From Agelaius tricolor (Eukaryota; Chordata; Aves; Passeriformes; Icteridae), in assembly GCA_023055355.1 (NCBI GenBank), contig JALJCS010000001.1, positions 82,996,881 to 83,060,880 of the forward strand: 64,000 bases of DNA. Reading direction: 5' to 3'. Both the position numbers and the translations under genes were made by a program. The notes beneath the pieces are model-generated. The model did no database searches, was not told where the DNA came from, and worked only from the letters and a program-made list of their open reading frames with translations. Of this stretch, positions 20,561 to 33,627 are shown piece by piece. Positions within the stretch are counted from its first letter, which is position 1. Each line of letters opens with the position of its first letter.

Positions 20561-23500
20561 AAATATTTACTTCTCTCAGAATGCATAGTCTTGCATGGGG
20601 CCTCTGACAATTTCTTTCACCAGAAATTTGTCCTGCCTAATTATAAGCCCTGCTGAGCACTCTGTGCTTATACAAACTAATACACAAGGGTCTTATTCTC
20701 AGAAATTTCTACTCGTGACCTTTATTAATATAATTAACCATAATAGTTCCATGAAATAGTTCCATCCAAAAGAACTATTCTCTCTCATTCTCTCATTCTG
20801 AGAAATGGTATTTTTCTCCTCTCACTGTAATGTATGTATTTTACCTTCATTTTTAGGCTCAAGGTATGAACTTCTATCAATTTAGATTTTAAAGTATAAA
20901 TAGATATTAGAATATGCAATAAAAAGGGAAACCTTGGCCCCTGGTCCCTTAAGAATTGCCAACCTTTGTAAAAGAATATTACCCAGAAGAGAAAATCCCT
21001 TCACCATTCTTTGTATTTTCTTGAAATAAATAGCAAGAAATTTTAATTGACTTGTGCAATATCAAAATAAGTCAGGAGACTAAGTAACTCAGCTTGTAGC
21101 TGACTTAATTAAAGCACACAAATTACAGTGCAGCAATCAATGTAATATAAAGTATAAAATTTTTGATTTATGTGTATGCATATGTCATATCACAATACCT
21201 CAGTGGGAGGAACACAGCAGCATATCATGCAGTGGCCTTTTTCCCATTGCAATATTAGCTTACAGTGATGAGCAATTTTAGTATTACAGCTAAAATATAA
21301 AATTTGGGGAACAGAAAATTCACTCATTAAAGATGGTTTTAAATACTTCTTAAAGCCTGCAAAGGAATCAATTCCCTCCCCCTTCCTTTGGTTTCATCCT
21401 TCTGGATTAAACTAAACAGCAAATCTAAACAGAAAGCTTAAAAACACAAAGATTTAAAATAAGGGGACCTTTGTGATACCCAGTAATATAATCTTGAGTA
21501 CAAGAATTTGAATTACAGCCATTACAAGTCAGAAAATAATCAATTAAATACTTAATAATCATTCAATAAATGATGGTTATCATCAGAGTTCTGATCTGTT
21601 TTTCTTAATAATAGAAAAATAAATCAAAGGTTGCTGGGAAGTCAGACACAAAATTGGGCAGGGTTGTTTTGGGAGGTTTATCATGCTTTTTTCACTGAAT
21701 ATTATTTCCCTTAATTTCATCAATTCATTCTGAATACTAATGAAGTATACAGGATGCAGTATGCTAAGGTCAGGCCATTCCCTGTTCAGTTTTTGGTATG
21801 GAGTACATGAGAACTTGTATCTCCCATCGGAATTATCCATCTAGATGAGAACACAAGAGTAAGGAAGCCTTTGTGGTGAGGTGCCTCACCAAATCCCTTT
21901 TTTGGCAAGCAGGTGTAAGTGAGACTATGCAGCTGCTTCAAGCTTAAAACAGATCCCCTCATTCTGCATGGAATGTCCCAGCAGCTTCCACATCCTTATC
22001 AGTACTCACCCTCAGAGTCAAACCCTTCAGCCAGGGGATGACAGATTCTAAAAACAAAGAGATTATATTGTCATACAAGTAATGACCCTGTGACAAACTA
22101 TGGAATGCTCTGGGAGGCATTTGTGAAGGGTAGATGGGAGCTGATCTGTGAAATTTTATTCTGATTCCTTGGACAGAGAAGGGAGGGTTTGAGGGGGTTT
22201 TGGCCCCCTCTGTTTTTTAACAGGCTGGCCAGCCTGGTTGGTAAAAGCACATGTTCTACACTTTAACTGCACAGAGTGGCTATTACTGGTGCCAGCTATT
22301 ACTGTGTGCTCTGAGCAGTTCATCTCTGACCCTCCTGATAGCCAACAGATAATCATCAGCTAAGGTGTTATTCAGCTTGAGCACTTGTGTGAAATTTTTA
22401 CCACACAGAGGGAGAATAGGATGATGAAAAGATGCAGATATGGAACAAGAATTGCAATCATAAGATCACCCTAGGAGCAAGTCCTCTTTAAAAAGTGAGA
22501 ACCAATTTTGGCTTTTTGGTTTGAAGAAAGTCTCACTATACTATTTCTTTTTTAATTTGATATTACAACTAAATTGTTATCTCACCTGAATTTTTCAGAA
22601 CTTAGACAGAAACAGAATGCTATCACTGAGTAGCTAGACCATGACTACATATTTTGCTCCAGCCTTGTACATATTTATCCTGTCAAATTTCCTAACCACA
22701 TACAGACTTTTAAATTGGTTGCAAGATAAATTAGAATTTTTTTTTTTACAAAATCATGTATTATTTAATATATTTAATACATAGTATTTCAGATAGATAT
22801 TATATATTTTTTAAATTATATTCTTTTTTCATTTATAGTTTGGAATATTTCTTTTAATTCAGAAAAAGTGCTATTCATTAAATAGAATGGTTGACCTGCA
22901 GCAGAAAGGTCTGGGCCCTTATTTAGTAGTGAATGAAAATATTACATATCAGTAACAGGTTTGTGTTGTGCCTCTGGAGATCTTTCAGGTTATTAGAATT
23001 TTCATCACCAAGAAAAATGACAGATCAGAAATAGCTAAGTAGAGCAGTCAAAACTAAAAGTGACTTCACAAATTACAATGCAGTAATAATTCCTTCTTTT
23101 TCTTTTCAAATAACTCCTAAAATCCATTACAGATATTTAAACCTCTACACATTCTGCTATGTCTTTTGGGCTGGGTTTTTTTTTTCCTCTGTGAAAAGAC
23201 ATTTGATTGTTCTATATGATAAAAAAGTTTTATAGTGGAAACAATAACTGACACTACCATAAGATTTTCATCTCAAGGTCCTCTATTTTTAATGGGGGTT
23301 TGGACTCAATCCAGCAGGAAAAATATTTCAAAAACTGATACTTACACAACATAAACAAAAGTTGTTACACTGATCATTTAAATGTTTCACAAATTTACAG
23401 TCGTTGATCTCTTTGCAAGATAGCTATTAAAATAGCACTTCAATTACTTTTCTTCCTTGTGAATGAATTTTGCTGAGTTTATTTAACTATTTTATAGTTA

Positions 23501-24502
23501 TACAAAGTAGCTCTGTTTCTTTTTATAGATGTGTACTTCATATAATATCAAACTTTGATTTCAAGGATATACAGATTATTTTTTAGAGTGAGAAGCAAGC
23601 ACTGACATATAGACCATGGTAGAAGAGATAACATCTCTGTACAGACTCCAAGAAACTTCATGTTTTCTGAGTCATATCATATAAATAATAGTAAGAGTAC
23701 ATGAAAACCAGAAATTAAACATTTTCATATTATTATTTGAAATTAATATAATACAGATATTCAGAGAAACCTATTTAACTGCTGGTGAAGATGCAGAAGA
23801 CATAAGAGAAATTTTATTTCTTATACTCTGACTTCTGTAAGTTAAGCAAAGAAAAGAACAAATCAAAGCTCTGCATTAAAAAGCCACTATTTTTGTCATC
23901 AAGTTTCAATGGTACTTCTTTCCCTTATATATCAGAAGCAGCAGTCTTAAAAGTGTATGAATTTCTTTTCCCAACTGGTCACTTCAAGTGTGAAGAGCCC
24001 AGATTGGAAAATTGAAAGGCATTCAAGGACAGTAGTTTATTTTATTATATTGTAGCTTAAATCTCCTGCATAAATGTGTGCCAGTTGACAGTATGCAAAA
24101 AAATACATTATCTGTTATCCACTCTAATATGGCAAGCCATCTCCTATTTCAATATGACCTATAGTCATATTGAAACTATGGCTATAGCTGTTGGAACCTC
24201 AGCTTGTGAGAATTTTAGACTTTCTGTGCTGACAGGCACTGACCCCAGAAAAAACACTGCATTTGACCTGAGGCTGTGGAGAAGGCTTCCAAAACTGAAT
24301 GATAGAACTGCAATTATGGGTGTGTAGCTTGAATAGAAGTGTGCAATATCACATGGTGGAAAACTTAAGAGTTTAATGGTTTAGAATATAGTAATATATA
24401 TAAAGCAAGATGGTTCACCTTCTTCTTCATGCATTTGGGTGGTATTGTGTAATTGGATAAAAAAGTCCACATTGTGGGACACGAGTGATTAGTTACTGGT
24501 TT
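20561..24502. other. Intergenic DNA, no gene recognised
   Basis: Unique sequence with several very AT-rich stretches (22730-22860, 23690-23760). It contains two small inverted repeats: GAGGGGG/CCCCCTC at 22191-22210 and a 12-bp stem at 24147-24175. No open frame above 85 codons. Confidence 0.55.
24147..24175. repeat. Perfect 12-bp inverted repeat with 5-bp loop
   Basis: TTTCAATATGAC (24147-24158) and GTCATATTGAAA (24164-24175) are exact reverse complements around CTATA. No flanking duplication or transposon end was found. Confidence 0.75.
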
Positions 24503-24528
24503 AAAAATAAAAATAAAAATAAAAATAA
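24503..24528 (+). repeat. (AAAAT)5 microsatellite
   Basis: Five AAAAT units in a row followed by an A. Confidence 0.9.
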
Positions 24529-24930
24529 TTTAGGTGTCATTTCTTAATTAGACAGTTTATCCTTAAAAGGCCTTGTAGAGAGAGAGAGAGATAGGGCTCC
24601 ATTTTTAGTTTGTTAGAGTGAAGGGCTGTAGAACTCACAGTTAGTGAGACTGTAATATAGATAAGAACTAGTAAACATCTGAGTCTGAACAAGAAATACC
24701 ATCTCGTGCATTTAATCCCGACCTTGGCAAAAAAGAAGCAAAGAATACACATAGTTAATACACTGGTGCTTTGATCAAGGGCAGAAAATTGAGAATTAGT
24801 TATTCCACACAGCAGCAGAAGGCAGACCTGCCCTTCTTGCTGCCTGTGTAGTACTTAGAGAATCGCTGAAAAGACATCAAACATTTTAATTTCTTGTGAT
24901 ATGCAGTATTATCTGCTTCCTAGTTTTGTG

Positions 24931-25002
24931 GTGTGCCAAGGCCTGGTGAAGTGACTTCAGTCAAGGTCTGGTGTGTCAAAGCCTGGTGAAGAGACTTCAG
25001 TC
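24931..25002 (+). repeat. Local tandem duplication, 40-bp period
   Basis: GTGTGCCAAGGCCTGGTGAA at 24931 recurs with few changes at 24971, and the following GTGACTTCAGTC recurs as GAGACTTCAGTC. There are two copies, the second ending at about 25002. Confidence 0.85.
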
Positions 25003-28000
25003 TATTTCTACCATGCATTGAAGAAAAAAAGAGCTGTGAGCAAAGTACTAGAAGGCTGAAAATCTGGATATGTATGAATGAAGGATTGATGTCTAAAATG
25101 AGAGCTTCTGTTTATTGATCACATGCTTCTTTCTGTGGCTGTAAAAGCTATAACAGGAAAGTATTGGAATGAACTGAGCAAACAATCAACGATTTGGACT
25201 AATGTTAATATTCAAGACTGTTTATGGGGTGAATAGCTACCAAAACAATATTTCTATATTGAAACCAGTTTGTTTTTAAAAACAACATTTCTCAACTCTC
25301 ATTAAATCACTTGGGAAATCTGTCCCACTGACCTGACCAATATTCCTGATGAAACCTCTCATATCTGGAAATGTCCCATATAACTGAGGTGGAGCCAGAG
25401 CTGGCCTATTAATCCCCTAGAATTAATATAACCTTAACAATAAAGCAAAACTGAAATACAGCAATCCCTCTAACTCTACTGAAGCTCATTATCATGTTTT
25501 TCTTGTCTGAACAGACATCTAACCATGGCCTGCAAATTATGGGTTTCCAAAGAATGTCTTTACAGAGTATAAAAGTCTATCAAATTTCTACATAAATCTG
25601 GCTTTTGCATTTTAAGCATTAATATGCTGTTTTAATCTAAAACATGACAGCTAAAACAATAAAGATAAAAGGCCATTGAAGAAACAATAATGAGGAAGGA
25701 CCTGACACAGGTGTCCTAGTGGTCAGTGCTAGGAGAAAAATACTGTGGGATGCATTACCATTTACTTAAACTAATATCTATACAGATTATGTTCATTTAA
25801 AATTGAAGATTCTTTTTTACATACTTTTCTAAAATAATTAGTGATTCCATTTATTATGCATTACAGGAAGAATGGTAAGGTCACTTAAAATGGATTTGCA
25901 GCTGCAGCAAAATTAAAACAGTCTTGGTATGGCTCAACAGATAACTGGTTTATATTTTAATATTCCAGGAGAAGCAATCAGCAATTGTTTATTTGCAATA
26001 TATTCTGCTCTCCTCAGAATCTCAATATATAATACATTTTGCTTAAAACCTCAGTGGAATCAGATTAAGGTGGATTAATCACATAACAATTCAATATCCT
26101 GTAATGATTCCAGATGGGAATTAACAGCCACTTCTCTCAGACTGTATTCACACCATAGGGACAACCACTTAGTTCAGATGAAAGAGAAAGGGATTCAGCC
26201 TAAGTGTCCTCTCCATTAGAATGCCCAAGGAAAGGATATTTTGTATTGGCTACAGATGGAGTGTAAGAACTGGGAGAATAGTACTTCATTCTGTAAGTCA
26301 ACAAGATTCTTCTTTGCTTGCAAGCCAGCTACCTATTCACCTTTAAAGACATTCAGTATGCATTTAATGCTTTATAAATAAGCAGAGAAATCATATTAAT
26401 GTACAAGATAAAGGGTACTACAGATTGGACTGAATATCCTGATTCTCACTACTTGACACATATCCCTGACTTTGCATCCTATTTAATGATACATAAAAGA
26501 TAATTACTTCAGTCTGAAGCATTTGTAAGTGCTGATCATGCTCCCTATTCTCCACGTTTTACCTGCTTTACTTCAAGCTAGGCACACTGCTTCAGCTGTA
26601 TTTGTGTATTAAATGCAGGGAGGGGTTAATAGTGAAGAATGGTTGTATCATGCATAAGAGTGACTAGTCCAGCATGAACAAAAAATTTCAGGCTATATTC
26701 ACAAACATGTGGGTGTGATGCTTCAGTTCTCAGTTGGTAGGAACCATTTTATCCAATCATCTCCTTTCATAAGCAAGTGGCTAGTTCAAGTCACTTCTAG
26801 TCTCTCACTTCAAGTGAGTGGCTTGAACTTTAGCATTAAACAAAAAATAAATTACAGATTCCTCCAACTAACAAAAAATAAATATTATAGTTACCATCAC
26901 ACTATCACAACCTATAAACATAGCAACAATGTAGTTCTGAGAGGTAGTAATTTTTTGTACTTTAAAATGATACTGGGTTTGTTTTTTTTTTTTTAATTTG
27001 GGATTCTATTAATTTGTTGCCTGGACAATGAATTACTTAGTACACGTGACTGATTAACAAATTCATCCAAATTAAAAAATGTTGGTCCAAGTTTTATCAT
27101 GAATGCATATACACAGACAACATTAAACATCATGACTTAATCTGTTCTAATTCAGACATAAAATATATAAAAAAGGTATCTGCTGAAGAGACATCAATGT
27201 GTGCCATCTCTGATGGCAAAATAATTATTAAGCCACTTAACTCATCAATATGCCTGACAAGAGATTAGTATGGACAGGGTCACTGTAGACATGTCATGGC
27301 ATTTTCTATATTTTTTCTGGTTTAGAAATTCACAGCTATTTTCTACAAAAGGGGTAAATACTTGCCAGCTTATTTAGAATCCTTCACCCTTCTAGTGTTT
27401 CCCATAAGCCTTCTCTGACATTTGACCTACCTCTCACAGGTCAGGACATTTTATCTGAGTTGGGAATAATTACAACTGACAGCAGCTCATAGCTTTTTTT
27501 TCCCTAGTCTTAGTTATAGAGAAAGAAGAACAGAGACAACAGATTAGAGGATTGTTCAGCAATCCAATTTGTGGCCTATTAGAGTCTTGAACAATCTTTT
27601 TCCCTTGCTGGATGGGCTCATTTATAAGTTTATCTCATGGAAACTTTGGTCACAAGGAAATGCATGTGACAAGAAACTTGATAAACAATTCTTAAAGAAT
27701 TACAGTCAGAAATCACTTCCATGGAATCTGAGGCATTATCAGAGCACTCAGTACAAGGAATAATGCTGGTACTTTTGCAAGTAGGCATTTTCTAAAGTAC
27801 TACTCAAAAAAGACTTTGAACTCTTTTGAAGACTTTCATTACACCTATTTTCTTCACAATGTGTTCATCTCATCTTCAGATGGGTCCTCTCACTGTTAAT
27901 TTAAAAATTGTAGTAGATACAAGCTGATTCATTGTCCAATTACCTTTTATATTCAGAGTTTAGCATTAGGATTAAGTATGGCCCACATTAAAACAAATTC

Positions 28001-31000
28001 ATAAGGTCTAGGCATTAAATTAGAAAAATTGTCTGTAACAAAAGTTCACAGTAGTTTTTTAATCCAGGTATAGGTTTCCTCTTTTCTGGGAGAGTATTTT
28101 TTTCATTATTTCTTATTTAAATACCTATATTTGTCATTAGAAATAGCAGTTAGCATCTTAGTAGTTCAGCATCTTCTAATCCTTGATGGTTTTCTTCTAA
28201 CAGAATTCCTCCATCATTAGATGAAGAAAATTAAACAGCATGATCCATCTCTCAAGAGCTATCCTGCACAATTCCTAAACACTTCATTCTCTTGCAGAGG
28301 AATTTTCTGCAGTCTATTTTAGAAGATTCTGTTTAAACTATACAAATGTGTAATCACATGAGGGCCTCTCCAGCACCATCCTCCAGCCTCCCACAGAAGT
28401 GTTGCAGTAGCTGTGGGACAGCCACCTCATTCTCTCTCTTCAAAACTCAGTTTTTAGTAACACTTAAGTATCCCACTCGGCCCAGAGGGAAGGCAGGTTC
28501 CAGTCCTTTCACAAACTTCCTGCAAACAGAGAAGCCCTACTGCCTGGCAAAACTGCCACTACTTCTGTCCTATGACTTAAAATTAAAAAATAAAAAGTTG
28601 CTTTTCTTAAGAAGGTCATACTGTAGGAAAATCACCTGAAAATCACCTGGAAAAGTGAACATTTATTATTACAGGTATAATCATTCAAGAGTCTGTGTCT
28701 CTTTTACTCAAATGTATAAGAAAAGCTGTGCTTTGTCCCACTAATGCCGTTCCCAGCCTCAGTCATCAGGGTACACCGGCAACAATAGCTGTTGAGAAGA
28801 GCACAGAAAGTTACAAAAAACTTAATTATGAGCCTATCTTCAGCCTGAAGCCTGGATTTCCCCTGCTGTGAAAGTACAGCACATGCACCTGCCTCTTCCA
28901 TTTCATTGCATCCACTCCATGTATGTGCAGGTTTTATGTAGCTTTTCTTGCTCTGGCATTCACTCACAGTACATGGCAAAGTGGGTAAGTGTAGGACAGC
29001 ATGAATTTGGCTTTGTCAACACAATCACTGATCCCTGAGGAAAAGACAGTTTTGAGCTGGTGTGCAAAAGGTAACTGGTTTTGAATCCCATTGTCAAGCT
29101 AAAAACACAGACCTACAGCCTCAGTTGAGAAAGTGGAAGAGGTAAGTTGTGTTATGGTTTTCAGTTATTACTCTTTTGGCTAGAGGTAAAAACCAGGTTA
29201 ATTGTGTGGCTGTTTAAAAGGTCCCATTTAAGCATTAAAATTATTCATTCCAACCACAAATAATGAATAAAATTATCCCATTAATTACAGACAACAAGGA
29301 TTTTAGCTGAAAATCTCACTTCAGGAAGCCACACAATTACTGACAAATGACATAGGGCAACTAGAATAAGAATATTTTGAACTGTTTTTCTTAGAAGGAG
29401 GAAATTATTTATCTATGGTGTGAATTAAACAAAAGAAAATCAAATTGTATGATGCAGTAGAAATAACATTTTCAATTACTGTTCCACTATTATTCTGTAA
29501 AATCCCATCTTTCATGGGTACACTCTTTTTGTCTAAATTGCATAAAATAAAATATTGCATGACAGGTCTAAATAAAAAAGAAAAAAGGAGTTTCAGTTTG
29601 ACATTAAGATAGTTTCTTATCATAGTAACAATGCTAACATCATTAAAAATGTTCTTAACTACTATTACTGGACTATTTTTAATATCAGAACTATAGTTTT
29701 AACTGTATGTGCAATTTTGTGTTGCTTAATGACATTTACAGTGCCATTTCACCATAGCCCTCACTGAATTTGATTAACAAAGTATGTGACCAGTTATGAA
29801 AAGGGGAAATATTTGCTAAATGGCAGCAAAATAACTCTGACTGAAGATCTGATGAAGAACCATAAGGAAAGATACATATCACAAAACCAGAACAATTAAT
29901 AAGTCTGTAGTGCATTTTTCATTTATTGATTTTTACCCTTTCATACTGTGAAGTGAATGTAAGGAGCACTGTACTGACTTTCCATCTATTCTATTTGGGG
30001 GAAGGTTTAATATCACTGCTAGCACAGTAGGATATGAATACCGTAGTAATTTTAGAAGAAACTCATATTTCTTTCTGTCCTTCACCAGGTGAGAAATTAC
30101 TTGGCTTTTTTTTATCTACCGTATGACTGGAGCAGATTTTCTTTGTAGTATTGAAGTTTCTGCTGCTCTGATGAAGTGCAGAAATGAATTCAATGCTGGA
30201 ATTCAGCACAGTCTATGTGTTCTGGGTAGCAGCCAGTGAGGCTGGTAATTCCCTTCTCCAGGGAATGACAGGTGTTGATGATGATCACACTCAAGACAGG
30301 TGTGCTAGCTTAGGTAGCTGAAGTCGTTTCCATGGAGACCTTTGGAAATCACAGTTAAAGCTTTAAACATGGGCACATTGCATGCACAGCAAAACCAGGG
30401 GAGCCATCTAAACTGGGCAGCAGGGACAGCCAGGAACACTTGGGCAAGCTCTTAGCACAATTACGTAGCTAATTGTGCCAGGAAGAAGCACCTAACACCT
30501 CTGAGGATTTGCAGCTCTGCATCCTCCTTTGCAAGCTATCAAGGGTATTGCAGGCATTTGCTACAGTGCTGCTGCCCTCTTCCCTTCTCAGAGGCCAGCA
30601 TACAGAGAGCAATTACAGCCCATGTGCAAGGCACAGGCCTCCCCCTTCTCCCTTGACAGAATACAGATTTAAAGCAGGACTCATTCACCCATAAGGCGTT
30701 AATATCTTGGGGTTTTTCTGGGTTCTTCTTGTGAATCTCCTCTTTCTTAAGGAAACAGGTATCCTAGAGGACTGTTTACAGCAGCAAGCTAGATTTATTT
30801 TTCCTTCCTCAAGCCCACCAAAGCCCAGGAGAACTTTGGAATGCTGAATCCAATTCCCTGCTGTTCAGTCACCAAACTTTTTAGTAATCTGCCAATTTCT
30901 ACCTTAGCAGAGCTTAAAATTTTACTTCTTCTACTAGGAGGTAGAAATTGTTGCTCTAATGAGCTAGAAACTTTCATATTTCCAGTCTGTGTTTTTTCCT

Positions 31001-32940
31001 GTCAGCTATTTGACAGGAAAAAACTCAGTTTTTTATGTGTTAATAGTGTCTCATTCACTGCCCAGCATATTTATATTTGGCCACCCTATGCCTTCTTAGT
31101 CCCTGTTCTGTTAGGTCAAACAATGTTGTCTTTCGGGTGAGCAAAAGTACGGTTAAAACAAATGGAAATTTTTCCTCTTCCTCCTTTATTGAAAGCAAAG
31201 TAATAATTCCCTTTCTTTTTCATGTTCCCACAGCTCCCCCTCCCGTTTCCATTTATTCAGGCCCTTGGGAAAAGGCAATAGCACCTGAAGCAAACTCCTT
31301 TCCCTGCCACTATATGGGAGGCAGAGTGAAATGCAATCTGTCAGTACACGGTGAGTTTAATTATGCTAAAATTCAATTAGGCTCAATGGCAGTTGAGGAG
31401 CAAAGACACCAGGCCAAATCCATCCCTTTTGTTCATCTGTGAAGCCATCAGGTTAAATTGCTTTCCCGTATATGTAAATATGACTCTGGGTGAGGGTTGC
31501 ATTGGTAGGAGAGCAGATTCACCCTCTGACCCAGCAATGTAAGCTCTCACACCTCTTGCAATTATCTCACATCTGCTCAAAAGAGAACTGACCTGTATGT
31601 GGGTGAAGGTCTCTGCCAGCTGATGTATTCCCCCAGGATGAATGTCACCTCATCCATCTCATGTTGCACTGGTGTGAGACACAGGCACAGGGATGCTTTT
31701 ATTGTAAGAGCTGGTGAGCACTGTGTTCATTCAATTTAGCCTTTACTGTAAAGCCTAAAAATTCCAAGTTGCAAAATGCATTGCTGGTTTCAATGTTTAA
31801 TGCCACAATTTTCAAAGCCATGTATGTTTTTGAGTAAAAGTTGCAAGAACTAGAAGGAAAAAACAAATATGAAAAATCTCAAGTAAATGGTTATTTTAAA
31901 TGCTATGTTTTAAAATGCTGAAAATTTACAGTTTTTAAGGGATTGTTATAAAAAAATGCATTTATAACATTTGCCTCCAATCCTTACAAGTGGGGTTTTG
32001 TACCTGTAAGTAAACACAGAGTCATTTCATAACCTGTGAGTTTTGTGCTTTTTACCTGCAGATCCTTATCACAATTTCCCATCTCATAGGTGTTCTAGAA
32101 ACAATTTGTATTATTACATATAAGGAGCTGTAAGGATACAATTGCATTTCCCATCTACAGTTCTTCTGTGAACAAGAATCTAAGTATCTATCAGCTTGAA
32201 AATTCAAACCTAATTTATTAATACATAAATTATTTTAGAATCCTGATGTGCTACTGACCAAAAAAAAGGGGAAAGAAAGGAACTGAAAGAAACTGAGAAG
32301 TCTAACTTGGGTGCAGACCTCCTCAGATTAACAAACCTCCATCAACATCCATTTCTAAAATTGAGAGCACTTCCCTGTTGCAATATGAGTATGCAACCAT
32401 ACTCACTTCTGACAAGTTGCAGAGGACACAAGGAAAACTAGTATCCAATTCAATAACGAACATATTAGAATATATAACATTCTTCCTTTTATAAGTATCA
32501 GCAGCCCAAACTATCAGCTAAATGACATGCATCCCCATGACTGTACCATTTTTCTGCTTTGGACCTACGTGTTGTTTTTTTTTTTAATGTCATTCTGATG
32601 ACCAAAAATTGTTTATTCAAATCAATAACACATGTATGACAATGAGCCAGTGATCAGGAATAAATCTTTCCATGTTTTCCACTCTAACAGTTTAACTCCC
32701 TTGTCCCCATTCCACAGGTGCATTCTGTATCCTGCAAATGCCACACATTGCCAACACATCATCAGACATTGCAGCATCTTCACCAAGCTACCCAGCACAG
32801 TGACTGGGCCTTATTTGTCTTTATTATTTGCTAGGTACTCCCACATCTTATTAAATTTCAACAACACATTTCCTCTAGCCTGACCCCCCTACCTTTTGCA
32901 GTATGGACTGTTGACCAACACTATGTGTGATAAATATGAT
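25003..32940. other. Intergenic DNA with candidate regulatory clusters
   Basis: Nearly 8 kb with no recognised transposon. The parts at about 25830-26120, 30150-30450 and 31220-31520 have mixed composition and motif clusters of the kind often seen in conserved non-coding elements: an X-box-like palindrome at 30326, and homeobox, octamer and SOX-like words at 31350-31480. Open frames reach 121 codons (31077-31442, plus) but none is recognisable. Confidence 0.4.
30326..30339. promoter_or_regulatory. X-box-like (RFX) motif
   Basis: GTTTCCATGGAGAC resembles the RFX X-box palindrome GTTGCCATGGCAAC, with the central CCATGG and the outer GT/AC kept. A single motif is weak evidence of binding. Confidence 0.3.
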
Positions 32941-33627
32941 GGATCAGCTGCATCAGTGGACAAAGAAAGGGCTACAGATGTCAAACACCTGGACTTCTAT
33001 AAGGCCTTTGGCAGGTCCCCACAATATCCTTCTCTCCCAGCTGGAGAGAGCTGGATTTGATGTGTGGACTGTTTGGTGGATGAAGAATTGATTGGATGCC
33101 AAAAGGATAGTGGTCAATGGCACAGTGTCCTGACAGACATCAGTGAAAAGAGGTGTCCCTTAGGAATCTCTATGGGAACTGGTGTTGTCTAATATCCTCA
33201 TTAATGAAATTAACAAAGGGATCAAATGTGCCCTCAGCAAATTTGCAAGACAAGCTGAGTGGTGTGATTGACACTCCTGAAGGACAGGATGCCATCCAGA
33301 GGGATCAGGGCAAGCTTGAGAAGTGGCCCATGAGAATCTCATGAGTTTTAACAAGACCAAGGTGCTGCACCTGGATTGGGAAAACCCCTACTATCAGTCC
33401 GAGGGTGGGAGATGAACAGATTGAAAGCAGCCCTGCTGAGAGGGATTTGGGGGTGCTGGCGGGTGAGAGGCTGGACATGACCCAGCCATGAGCCCTTGCA
33501 GCCCAGAAAGCCAAAAATGCCCTGGGCTACATCAAAAGCAGGGTGAGGGAGGGGATTCTGTCCCTCTGCTCTACCTTGGTGAGACCCCACTTGGATGCAC
33601 CCAGGTCTGGGGTCCTCAGCAAAACAG
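32941..33627 (+). mobile_element. CR1 LINE fragment, ORF2 reverse transcriptase to C-terminal region
   Basis: The sense strand follows the CR1 ORF2 order: GATCAGCTGCATCAGTGGAC, then a GACTTCTATAAGGCCTTTGG stretch equivalent to the DFxKAFD motif A, a TTTGCAAGACAAGCTGAGTGG remnant of the FADD catalytic box, GAGAAGTGGCCCATGAGAA, CTGCACCTGG, and GAGACCCCACTTGG. A deletion of about five bases removes the FADD aspartates, and frameshifts and stops are scattered. Near 33530 about 20 bases that normally precede GGGAGG are missing. The copy lacks a 3' end: it stops in CTGGGGTCCTCAGCA. It is inactive and truncated at both ends. Confidence 0.92.

Noticed and set aside
22191..22210. GAGGGGG/CCCCCTC hairpin
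   Set aside because: Only a 7-bp stem, and no T-run, conservation or neighbouring gene to support a role.
24579..24593. Short GA repeat
   Set aside because: Fewer than eight units; not worth annotating as a microsatellite.
31077..31442. 121-codon plus-strand open frame
   Set aside because: Falls in a candidate regulatory stretch; start codon is not an ATG with context, and no protein family is recognised.
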